The notes under the pieces are model-generated. The model ran no database searches, had not been told where the DNA came from, and worked only from the letters and a program-made list of their open reading frames with translations. Shown piece after piece: positions 1 through 5,981 of a stretch of 14,999 bases of DNA. The stretch is from CAZVWV01 sp964631745 (GTDB taxonomy: Bacteria > Bdellovibrionota_C > UBA2361 > JBGSMV01). The position numbers were made by a program, and so were the translations under genes. The number at the start of each line of letters is the position of its first letter. The stretch's first letter is position 1. Location of the stretch: positions 1 to 14,999 of the forward strand of contig CAZVWV010000098.1 of the NCBI GenBank assembly GCA_964631745.1, in the 5' to 3' direction.

Positions 1-112
1 CGGCCGGTGCCACGGGGTGGCGCTAAATGTTAGGCCGACAGGCAGCACCAGGTGCGAGCAGGTGGTGGCTTCGCCCGGGGTCTTGGAGCACTTCCAGGCC
101 TGACCATACGCA
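1..112 (+). repeat. Degenerate composite REP (BIME-like) element, cut by the window edge
   Basis: This stretch aligns along its length with the element at 14668-14815. It has the TGCCAC/GTGGC hairpin (about 8-22), the block GTTAGGCCGACAGGCAGCA (29-47), a GCGAGC...GGTGGTGGCT block (53-71), and a worn GAGCA...TGACCA tail ending near 112. The left REP palindrome would lie outside the window. The right REP is no longer recognisable, and the CCTAAC arm that closes the central stem is lost (CGCCCGGGG instead). It is an older copy than those at 11845 and 12712. It ends about 20 bp before the -35 box of the toxin-antitoxin promoter, so it may mark the edge of the accessory block. Confidence 0.7.
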
Positions 113-130
113 GGGCGCCAATCTCCACAC

Positions 131-171
131 TTGACACGCAGTTCCGAACTAGACTAATCTAGTCATATGAC
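131..171 (+). promoter_or_regulatory. Promoter with two palindromes for the Phd/VapC operon
   Basis: A perfect TTGACA (-35) lies at 131-136. After 18 bp, TAATCT at 155-160 can serve as the -10. A palindrome ACTAGA-CTAA-TCTAGT (148-163) covers the -10, and a second, GTCATATGAC (162-171), contains the ATG at 167. The predicted transcript start falls on or next to that ATG, and no Shine-Dalgarno sequence precedes it, so the mRNA is probably leaderless. Phd/VapB antitoxins usually repress their own promoters through such palindromes. That these sites are operators is inferred from position and symmetry. Confidence 0.6.
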
Positions 172-409
172 CCAAAAGCTAATTTTCAACGTGTATGAAG
201 CCAAGGCCAAGTTATCGGAGATTATCACCAGAGTTATCAACGGCGAGGAGATTATTATCGCCAAGAATAAGCAGCCGCTCGTAATGATCGTTCCTTATCT
301 GGGGCAACGCCGTAAGTTGGGCGCACTTGGTGGGAAAGTGTGGATGGCTGATGATTTTGATGCTGCGCTTGACCCGGATACCTTGGCGGCTTTTGAAGGC
401 GACAGGTGA
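167..409 (+). CDS. Phd/YefM-family antitoxin of a type II toxin-antitoxin pair
   Basis: This 80-residue protein is expected to bind and neutralise the VapC-like RNase encoded next and to repress the shared promoter. Residues 8-45 (FNVYEAKAKLSEIITRV, then GEEIIIAKNKQPLVMIVP) match the Phd/YefM DNA-binding and dimerisation fold, in which an 'xEAKxxLSxll' helix precedes two short strands. The C-terminal part (GKVWMADDFDAALDP...AFEG) is the usual acidic toxin-binding tail of Phd proteins paired with PIN toxins. The length is typical. The stop overlaps the toxin start by 4 bp (GTGA), as in translationally coupled pairs. The ATG at 167 is taken because the fold begins at once. It has no ribosome binding site and may be read from a leaderless mRNA. 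Confidence 0.87.
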   Translation: MTQKLIFNVYEAKAKLSEIITRVINGEEIIIAKNKQPLVMIVPYLGQRRKLGALGGKVWMADDFDAALDPDTLAAFEGDR

Positions 410-783
410 ACTACCTTTTAGATACGCATGCGCTTATATGGGCGCTGGCAACTCCAGATAAACTCTCTAAACAGGCCAGAGAAGTTATCGAGGATCCTGC
501 TCATATTATTCTGGCTAGCTCGGCAAGCGCTTGGGAAATCGCTATTAAGCTATCGCTTAAGAAGATTAAATTCCCTTTAGAGGACTTGGAGCGCTCCGCC
601 AAGGAAGCTAACTTCACCGAGCTCAAAGTCTCAATTCAGCATGCAGTGGCGTACGAAAAGCTTCCGCTGCTACATCGCGACCCCTTCGACCGGTTACTGA
701 TCGCTCAGGCCCAGAGCGATGGGCTAGTGCTGCTTACGCGAGATTCTAAGTTCGCGGAGTATGGCATTACAGTAATTTGGTAG
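406..783 (+). CDS. vapC: VapC-family toxin, PIN-domain ribonuclease
   Basis: This 125-residue single PIN domain belongs to the Mg2+-dependent RNases that act as toxins when the partner antitoxin is lost. The acidic active-site residues are present: Asp6 (LLDTHALIWAL), Glu44 (SAWEIAIK), Asp95 with Asp92 (HRDPFDRLLIAQA) and Asp113 (LTRDSKF). The HRDPFDRLLIAQA block is diagnostic of the VapC subgroup that pairs with Phd-like antitoxins. The start is GTG at 406, sharing GTGA with the antitoxin stop. The gene looks intact. A decayed relative of its 3' third lies at 4494-4577. The RNA target cannot be read from sequence; VapC relatives cut tRNAs or rRNA. Confidence 0.9.
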   Translation: MNYLLDTHALIWALATPDKLSKQAREVIEDPAHIILASSASAWEIAIKLSLKKIKFPLEDLERSAKEANFTELKVSIQHAVAYEKLPLLHRDPFDRLLIAQAQSDGLVLLTRDSKFAEYGITVIW

Positions 784-939
784 GGCGCGGGGCTGGTTGG
801 CATTTAGCTTAATTCAAGGCCGCAGCCGGCAATTAAGAAATGTCCCCGAGACCTTCCGCCGGCCTTGCCATCAACCGCTCCTTCTAGGTTTAAGGACTTA
901 GCCAGCAGGCAACTGGTACCTGAGGCGCTGTAGAGGGTT
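784..939. other. Intergenic stretch between the two toxin-antitoxin operons, with one hairpin
   Basis: No coding region is supported here. An inverted repeat lies just after vapC: CTTAATT (808-814) pairs with AATTAAG (831-837), and inside it GCCG (819-822) pairs with CGGC (827-830) around a CAGC loop. It could slow transcription leaving vapC, but no T-run follows on either strand, so I do not call it a terminator. The rest (about 840-939) shows no recognisable feature. The abiE promoter region begins at about 940. Confidence 0.45.
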
Positions 940-1026
940 CAGTTAAACTGTTTCGCGTATAATTATGATACGTTATACGCTTGAAAAACCTATCATAATC
1001 CCTTATGATAGATATATGGATGGAGG
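940..1026 (+). promoter_or_regulatory. abiE promoter with three stacked palindromes and the AbiEi ribosome binding site
   Basis: A consensus -10 TATAAT lies at 958-963; I see no convincing -35. Three perfect inverted repeats surround it: CAGTT-A-AACTG (940-950), GCGTATAA...TTATACGC (955-962 and 973-980, overlapping the -10), and CTATCATAA-TCCC-TTATGATAG (990-1011). TTATGATA also occurs alone at 963-970, so the third operator's half-site is present three times. GGAGG at 1022-1026 is the ribosome binding site for the ATG at 1037. AbiEi antitoxins are known to repress abiE operons by binding inverted repeats in the promoter, which these match in position. Binding itself is inferred. Confidence 0.65.
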
Positions 1027-1036
1027 CGTAGCGAGC

Positions 1037-1744
1037 ATGTCAGTCATGTCGGTAGTGAGAAAGCGTATAGACCAAGCGCAAAAGGGAAGTTTAATCACTT
1101 ACGAAAAATTCAGTGATCTCAAGAGTCCGAGCGCTGTTGCCTTAGCATTAAGTCGTTTATGCAAAGAAGGAATGATTAGGCGTCTGCAAAAGGGCAAATA
1201 TTTCAAGACCAAGAAAACAAAATTTGGGGAACTCGATCCTTCCGATGTGGAAATCTTACAGAGCTTAGTTGGGAAAGATAGTTACATCTCAGGCGTTTCT
1301 GCTTACAATCGATTAGGCCTGACAACTCAAGTCCCCAATGAAATAACAATAAGAGGAAGCAAGTATTCTCGACGAACGAGAGTTGGAAGGCTACAAATTC
1401 GTTATATTCGTAGCAAAGTCGAAGCGAACTCTACCGTATCAAATTTATTGCAGCTTCTAGATGCGTTTAATAATATCAAATACATCCCGGATTCAGATGT
1501 TAATACGAGTTTTATGAAACTTTCCGAGTTGATACGGGCACTGGAATATAACGAAAAAAAACAGTTGGCGAGATTAGCTTGCGATTATAGCCCGTCAGTT
1601 CGTGCAATGGTTGGAGCCATCCTAGATCAGATTGATGTGAACTTGGCCGAAAAGCTAAAGAATAGTTTGAATCCGCTTACAACCTACAAAATTGGATTGA
1701 CAGAAAGCCCAATGGCAAATTTGAGTGAGTGGAGAATCCAGTGA
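1037..1744 (+). CDS. abiEi: AbiEi-type antitoxin and autorepressor (DUF6088-like), type IV toxin-antitoxin
   Basis: This is the antitoxin of an AbiE system, which in characterised members aborts phage infection or stabilises mobile DNA. From the ATG at 1037 it has 235 residues. The N-terminal 55 or so form a winged helix (GSLITYEKFSDLKSPSAVAL, then LSRLCKEGMIRRLQKGKYF), the usual AbiEi DNA-binding module. The rest resembles the C-terminal antitoxin domain. The reading frame is open from an ATG at 965, but that lies about 2 bp after the -10 hexamer and inside the palindromes, so it cannot be the normal start. The ATG at 1037 has GGAGG 10 bp upstream and the common MSVxxxVRKRI opening. Base composition is clearly more AT-rich than the gcv genes, suggesting acquired DNA. 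Its stop overlaps the toxin start by 4 bp. Confidence 0.82.
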   Translation: MSVMSVVRKRIDQAQKGSLITYEKFSDLKSPSAVALALSRLCKEGMIRRLQKGKYFKTKKTKFGELDPSDVEILQSLVGKDSYISGVSAYNRLGLTTQVPNEITIRGSKYSRRTRVGRLQIRYIRSKVEANSTVSNLLQLLDAFNNIKYIPDSDVNTSFMKLSELIRALEYNEKKQLARLACDYSPSVRAMVGAILDQIDVNLAEKLKNSLNPLTTYKIGLTESPMANLSEWRIQ

Positions 1745-2760
1745 ATTTGCATGAAACCGCTGGTTTCCAGGATGCCATTCTGGCGGCTAGCAAGCACTTC
1801 CGATTGAGAGAGGTATTGATCGAGAAGGACTATTGGCTAACTTTTGTGCTTTGGAATTTAAGTAAATCTAAACATAAAAAATCTGCGGTTTTTAAGGGAG
1901 GAACCTCTCTATCCAAGGCTCACAAGATAATTAAGCGATTCTCTGAAGATATCGATCTAGCAATCATCTGCACGGACGAGAAGGGGGCAGAATTAAGTGG
2001 AAATAAGATTAAATCACTTATAAAAGCGGTAGAAGCATCAATCGTGGTGCCGCCCTTGGAGTCAGATGACAGCCATCACTTGACAAGCAAAGGATCCAAA
2101 TTTAGAAAGACAGCTCACATATACCCTCGAAACGTTAAGGGTGATTTTGGTCAGGTTTCTGATAGATTGATTCTAGAAATTAATGCGTTCGCAAACCCAG
2201 ATCCATTTCAAGCCATGCAGGTATCGACCTATGTCGCCCAATACTTTGAGTCCTATAATAAATCGTTAATATCCGCATACCAGCTGGAACCATTTTCAAT
2301 TAATGTCCTTGATTTGAGTAGAACATTTGCTGAGAAAGTGATGGCATTAGTAAGGGCTTGTTACGAGAGCGATGAAAGTTTGAACGAACTGAAGCGCAAG
2401 ATACGGCATGTCTATGATGTGTCTAAATTGATGAAGCAGAGTAGTATACAAGATCTTTTAGGCAATCAGAAAAAATTTTTCGCGCTGATAAGTGCTGTTC
2501 AAACGGACGATCAGGAAAATCAAGAATTCCAAGGCGAGTGGAGCACAAAAAACCTAAGCGAAGCAGAAATATTTAGAGAACCCCGGACAGCCTTCCTAAA
2601 ACTTCAGAATACCCTTCGAGGTGATTTTCAGACGCTGCTCTTTGATGCTGATGAGCTTCCGCAAATTGCCGACATGAGAGATCAGTTTGGAAAACTTGGC
2701 GCGCTCTTAAAGATCTTTGATGCGCGGCCGAAGCCGCACTTGCATATGTCGACTGTTTAG
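1741..2760 (+). CDS. abiEii: AbiEii/AbiGii-family nucleotidyltransferase toxin
   Basis: This is the toxin partner of the preceding gene, with 339 residues from the GTG at 1741, within the family range. It belongs to the DNA polymerase beta-like nucleotidyltransferases. Motif I is FKGGTSLSKAHKII (Gly53-Gly54, Ser56) followed by FSEDIDLAI (Asp70 and Asp72, the metal-binding pair). Further on, LSRTFAEKVMALVRACYE and IRHVYDVSKLM match the conserved later motifs, including the basic residue and the R(H)xxD segment. Characterised AbiEii proteins bind GTP, and relatives such as MenT nucleotidylate tRNAs; the substrate here is unknown. A GTG at 1729 is also in frame but lacks a ribosome binding site. 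The GTG at 1741 has GGAG at 1731-1734 and overlaps the antitoxin stop as GTGA, the same arrangement as the vapC pair. Confidence 0.88.
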   Translation: MNLHETAGFQDAILAASKHFRLREVLIEKDYWLTFVLWNLSKSKHKKSAVFKGGTSLSKAHKIIKRFSEDIDLAIICTDEKGAELSGNKIKSLIKAVEASIVVPPLESDDSHHLTSKGSKFRKTAHIYPRNVKGDFGQVSDRLILEINAFANPDPFQAMQVSTYVAQYFESYNKSLISAYQLEPFSINVLDLSRTFAEKVMALVRACYESDESLNELKRKIRHVYDVSKLMKQSSIQDLLGNQKKFFALISAVQTDDQENQEFQGEWSTKNLSEAEIFREPRTAFLKLQNTLRGDFQTLLFDADELPQIADMRDQFGKLGALLKIFDARPKPHLHMSTV

Positions 2761-2783
2761 AATCTACCTTAGTTGAAATGCCC

Positions 2784-3029
2784 TCATCCCAAAGCCTCAG
2801 CCACGGGCGCGTATCTCATCCCAAGCGACTCCGCCACGGCGGAGTTCGTCAGCATGCCCCGGTGGGTATTCAAGGCGCCGCCAAGCTCTTTTACCTCATT
2901 TAACGCGCGCGCAATTCCTAGGTTGGCAAGCTTTGAAATATACGGCAGCGTGGCGGCGGTTAGGGCCATGGTGGAGGTTCTTGGCACTTGGGCGGGCATG
3001 TTACAGACGCCGTAATGAATTACGCCTTC
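2784..3029 (-). pseudogene. Detached 3' end of alanine dehydrogenase (ald fragment)
   Basis: On the minus strand this encodes only the last 81 residues of Ald, from EGVIHYGVCNMPAQVPRTST to VAEALG and a TGA stop. It matches the end of the intact gene at 4768-5013 with about 19 base differences in 247. Four differences change the protein (Ile to Val, Asn to Ser, Thr-Ser to Ala-Pro) and most others are silent. The differences are uneven: about 2 in the upstream 132 bp and about 17 in the last 115 bp. The frame extends to an ATG at 3080, but those 17 residues are unrelated, and the catalytic half and NAD-binding domain are missing, so it cannot be a working dehydrogenase. It lies directly after abiEii, convergent with it. 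See the findings for the insertion model. Confidence 0.88.
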
Positions 3030-3107
3030 CGCCTGTAGCGGGATCAGCGCTGTTAAACCTTGGAACGAGCACGTCGACAAACTCTTGAGAAGTTTGCTTG
3101 CCGCGAA

Positions 3108-4406
3108 CTAGCTTTCCAAATCTGGTAGCGAATGACTGCGCTGATGATTTGAAATCTTTGAACTTCGCGACTTTTTTACCCTCGCTCGTCGTGTAATTTG
3201 CATCATAGTAAACTTGTTACTTTCCCGCTTAATAGAGAAGTACCAGGAAGGGTCAGTCTCGGCAGCATTGCTATCCCACAATTCGACCTGGGTAAGTTGG
3301 GGGCTGCGGCGCAATTGTTGGGCGGCTCCAAATTTCAAATCACCGCTTTTATTTGCGATTTCTTGCAGCGCCTCATGTTCCATTTTTAGTTCTTCACAAT
3401 CTTCCAAAAGGCACCACATTGAAGCTTCCTTCCAGGGAGCGGTAATCCATTCATCCACAAAGTCTCGGGCGGTATTGGCAACAGGCTGGGTTCTGACAAA
3501 TCTGCCGTTCTTAAGGTCATAATGACAAATGTGCGGACGGACAGGATCTTCTACCTGAATACCGCGGCCTTCAAAGCGAACATCAAAGTCATTTGCATAT
3601 GCAGCAAGCTCAGCAGGGCCACCACATTCATATAAGGTTCCCCAGTCCTTAAATTGAATAATGGGACGAGTGCTGTTATCGTTTGGTCGTAGGATGTAAT
3701 ATCTTTGTACCCCCCAACACGAGGAGCAATGTGCTGGGTTATCGGCTCCGAGCACATACCACTTTCCCTGAGAATCTGAAGGAGAAATGGCGTATTGAAA
3801 TATATTTAATGCCTTGTACACCGCTTTGTAGGGCGCACTTTGCCAGTTGAGAATTTCCTTCCAAGTCTTTTCTTTCTTGTTGGGTTCGAAAATTAAAAGC
3901 ATCGAATCTTGGCCGCACTGTATGCTGAAAGTGCTTATTATTTGCAGTAGTTGGCGCTCGTCCGACGTCACTCTTGCTTCAAACCAAGCTTCATAGCCAA
4001 ATCGACTGGACTCTGCTTCAACCGGAGTCGTCCTATCGAGTAGAATTCTTCGCGACTCGATTAACTTATTAAGATCATCTTCAATTTTTTTTACGTCAGG
4101 AATAGAATTTACTGGAAGGCCCTCCAAATAAGTAACCACGAGCTTCTCCGAAGCCTCCTTCATCTGAGATATGTATGAAGCCGCTCGAAGAGAAATGTTT
4201 GTCTCCAAGCTATGAACCGGGAGCACGAGCAAGTTACGTCGCGCTACTTTAACTCTGTCGGATGCTGTGATAACGGCATCGCTAAAGGGGCTACATGACG
4301 CGGGTGGCACAAGAGCGGGGCCGAGGATTATTGCTAATACAACAAGTAGTCGACTAGGGAATCGTAAAGAAATCGATGGTCGCAGTTTCGTTTGATGGGC
4401 CGACAT
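3108..4406 (-). CDS. Exported protein of unknown function with eight cysteines
   Basis: I do not recognise a family in these 432 residues. The N-terminus is a signal peptide: basic residues (KLRPSISLRFPSR), a hydrophobic core (LLVVLAIILGPALV), then PPASCSP, with cleavage likely near residue 38. Cys38 could suggest a lipoprotein, but PAS-C is a poor lipobox. The mature part has cysteines near 164, 227, 230, 261, 294, 332 and 337, including CSSC (227-230), which would suit disulfides in the periplasm or outside. It is rich in Trp and Tyr. The tail after 405 is strongly basic and Ser-rich (RRARVKKSRSSK). No Shine-Dalgarno precedes the ATG, but a TAGTAT hexamer lies 6 bp upstream on the minus strand, so it may be leaderless. 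It is the only intact gene between the two ald 3' ends. Confidence 0.7.
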   Translation of the reverse strand: MSAHQTKLRPSISLRFPSRLLVVLAIILGPALVPPASCSPFSDAVITASDRVKVARRNLLVLPVHSLETNISLRAASYISQMKEASEKLVVTYLEGLPVNSIPDVKKIEDDLNKLIESRRILLDRTTPVEAESSRFGYEAWFEARVTSDERQLLQIISTFSIQCGQDSMLLIFEPNKKEKTWKEILNWQSAPYKAVYKALNIFQYAISPSDSQGKWYVLGADNPAHCSSCWGVQRYYILRPNDNSTRPIIQFKDWGTLYECGGPAELAAYANDFDVRFEGRGIQVEDPVRPHICHYDLKNGRFVRTQPVANTARDFVDEWITAPWKEASMWCLLEDCEELKMEHEALQEIANKSGDLKFGAAQQLRRSPQLTQVELWDSNAAETDPSWYFSIKRESNKFTMMQITRRARVKKSRSSKISNHQRSHSLPDLES

Positions 4407-4493
4407 AGGAATATACTACGCCTTGACGATAACCAAGTATGCTTGAAGGTCTTTGAAAATGTAGGTTGATCATACATCAAATAAATGCAATTG

Positions 4494-4577
4494 GAAGTCT
4501 TCATAACTTAATTGAGCATAGTCTCAATTCATCATACAGTTGCATACGAAAAGCTTGCGCCGTTGCACCGTGGATGA
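4494..4577 (+). pseudogene. Remnant of a vapC toxin gene
   Basis: Read on the plus strand from 4494, the frame gives a stop-broken relative of VapC residues 67-92. VSIHHTVAYEKLAPLHRG (4521-4574) aligns with VSIQHAVAYEKLPLLHRD of the intact toxin at 406-783. Stops interrupt it at 4509-4511 and 4575-4577. At the DNA level, GTCTCAATTCA and TACGAAAAGCTT are shared exactly with the intact gene, and the block as a whole is about 75% identical. No antitoxin remnant is visible upstream. The fragment lies between ald and the exported-protein gene, so an earlier toxin-antitoxin unit stood here and was mostly deleted, probably during the event that duplicated the ald end. Confidence 0.8.
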
Positions 4578-4590
4578 GTGCAGGCTCGTG

Positions 4591-4650
4591 AAAACACTTT
4601 CCCTCTTAAAGCTCCCGGGTAATTGTGAGGGATCTTTAAGAGGGGAAGTG
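4591..4650 (-). terminator. Strong hairpin after ald, probable terminator
   Basis: A 17-bp inverted repeat with one mismatch pairs 4595-4611 with 4634-4650. An inner TCCC/GGGA step (4613-4616 with 4629-4632) extends the stem. Read on the minus strand, the stem is followed directly by TTTT (complement of 4591-4594). It lies about 117 bp beyond the ald stop, so it suits rho-independent termination of ald. The T-run is short, so efficiency is uncertain. Between it and ald is a smaller hairpin, GTGGCA-AGCA-TGCCAC (4680-4695). No gene is supported in 4578-4767. Confidence 0.6.
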
Positions 4651-4767
4651 TAAATTAGGAAGGGAGTTATGAATACGCTGTGGCAAGCATGCCACGGTCG
4701 CGCCAGCGCCACGCTGGGCGGCACAGCCGTCCTTACCCTTTCCGAATCCTTCCTTCCCGACTGATCC

Positions 4768-5883
4768 TCACCCCAAAGCCTCAGCCACCGAGGTGTAGCG
4801 CATCCCCAGCGACTCTGCCACGGCGTTGTTGGTGAGCATGCCGCGATGGGTATTCAAGGCGCCGCCTAGCTCTTTTATCTCATTTAACGCGCGCGCAATT
4901 CCTAGGTTGGCAAGCTTTGAAATATACGGCAGCGTGGCGGCGGTTAGGGCCATGGTGGAAGTTCTTGGCACTTGGGCGGGCATGTTACAGACCCCGTAAT
5001 GAATTACGCCTTCTTCTTCGTAGGCAGGGTTATCTAAATTGGTGGGGTGCATGGTTTCGCCGCAGCCGCCTTGGTCGATGCTGATATCGACAAAGACTGC
5101 GCCTGATTTCATCTTTCGAATCATGTCGCGGGTTACGATCTTGGGAGCGGCAGCGCCTGGTACTAGGACTGCGCCGATCAGTAAGGATGCTTTGGCGATC
5201 TCTCTCTCTAGGGCCGCGCGCGTCGAATACACCGTGCGGGCTAGGCCTTGGAACTCAAGTTTCACGCGTTCAAGTTTGGTGTAATCAACATCTAGCGCTG
5301 TAACCTTGGCGCCCATGCCAAGGGCTACTTCCATGGCGGCGCGCCCGGCTATACCGCAACCGATTACGCAAACGTTTGCGGGGAGCACTCCGATCGTTCC
5401 GCCCAAGAGCACGCCACGCCCGCCGTTTTGCGCGAGCAAAAAGTATGAGCCGTTTAGCACCGAGAGTTTACCGGCCACTTCGCTCATGGGCTCTAGAAGC
5501 GGCAATCTGCGATTTTCAAGCTGCACAAGTTCATAGGCGATGCCCGTGACTTTTCCGTTTAACAGGGCTTTGGTGACGCCCGGCATACTGGCAAGATGGA
5601 GGTAATCAAAGAGCGCCAGGCCCTCACGGAAGAACTGGTACTCCTCTTCGTGAGGTTCCTTTACCTTCACCACCATATCTGATTTGGTCCAGACCTCTTT
5701 TAAAGTCGGCACAACTGTGGCACCGGAAGCCGCGTAGATATCGTCGCTAAAATGTGAACCGGCCCCAGCCTGAGTTTCAATCAACACCTTGTGCCCCGCT
5801 TTCACCAATTCGGCCGTGCCGTCTGGTGTAAGCGCCACACGCTTCTCTAAAGTCTTTCGCTCTCTTGGTATTCCGATGATCAT
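4768..5883 (-). CDS. ald: Alanine dehydrogenase
   Basis: This enzyme converts L-alanine, NAD+ and water to pyruvate, ammonia and NADH in the cytoplasm, and can run in reverse. At 371 residues it is the standard length. The N-terminal catalytic region has MIIGIPRERKTLEKRVALTP with Arg15, Lys75 (MVVKVKEP) and His96 (DYLHLA). The Rossmann fold is at about 170-200, with GCGIAG (175-180) and Asp198 (TALDVD), an acidic residue consistent with NAD. Asp270 (VFVDISIDQGG) and NMPAQVPRTST complete the active site. All the key residues I could place are present. The ribosome binding site AGAGGTG (5889-5895 on the minus strand) lies 5 bp from the ATG. It is divergent from folD with 98 bp between. Its last 81 codons recur at 2784-3029; whether the present tail is original or imported is open. 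Confidence 0.96.
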   Translation of the reverse strand: MIIGIPRERKTLEKRVALTPDGTAELVKAGHKVLIETQAGAGSHFSDDIYAASGATVVPTLKEVWTKSDMVVKVKEPHEEEYQFFREGLALFDYLHLASMPGVTKALLNGKVTGIAYELVQLENRRLPLLEPMSEVAGKLSVLNGSYFLLAQNGGRGVLLGGTIGVLPANVCVIGCGIAGRAAMEVALGMGAKVTALDVDYTKLERVKLEFQGLARTVYSTRAALEREIAKASLLIGAVLVPGAAAPKIVTRDMIRKMKSGAVFVDISIDQGGCGETMHPTNLDNPAYEEEGVIHYGVCNMPAQVPRTSTMALTAATLPYISKLANLGIARALNEIKELGGALNTHRGMLTNNAVAESLGMRYTSVAEALG

Positions 5884-5963
5884 TACTACACCTCTTGAGA
5901 TAATGGATAAAAGTCCGTTGCTATGGAGTTACAGGGTAATATTTTCCTTTCACTCCAAAAAGA

Positions 5964-5972
5964 TGCTAAATT
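5964..5972 (+). promoter_or_regulatory. Possible extended -10 element for folD
   Basis: TGCTAAATT fits an extended -10 (TGnTAnnnT). It ends 9 bp before the folD ATG at 5982, and no Shine-Dalgarno sequence is visible before that ATG. If used, it gives a leaderless or nearly leaderless transcript. No good -35 is seen. No glycine riboswitch-like fold is apparent in the 98-bp ald-folD gap. Confidence 0.35.
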
Positions 5973-5981
5973 CGGCCCAGC

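Noticed and set aside
965..1036. 24-residue N-terminal extension of AbiEi from the ATG at 965
   Set aside because: The codons lie about 2 bp after the -10 box and across the operator palindromes, and the ATG at 1037 has a proper ribosome binding site.
2773..3015. A plus-strand 80-residue open frame
   Set aside because: It is the antisense of the duplicated ald tail with no recognisable protein signal, and a similar shadow arises over the intact gene.
2784..3080. A 98-residue protein beginning MSTCSFQG and ending as the Ald C-terminus
   Set aside because: The first 17 residues are unrelated to Ald and no catalytic or NAD-binding part is present. It is a detached gene end.
3078..3096. CAAACT...AGTTTG hairpin after the cargo gene as its terminator
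   Set aside because: It has only a 6-bp AT-rich stem and no T-run on the minus strand; it is likely chance.
4524..4724. A 66-residue minus-strand open frame between ald and the cargo gene
   Set aside because: It runs across the vapC remnant in antisense and through the terminator hairpin, and has no ribosome binding site or protein-like pattern.
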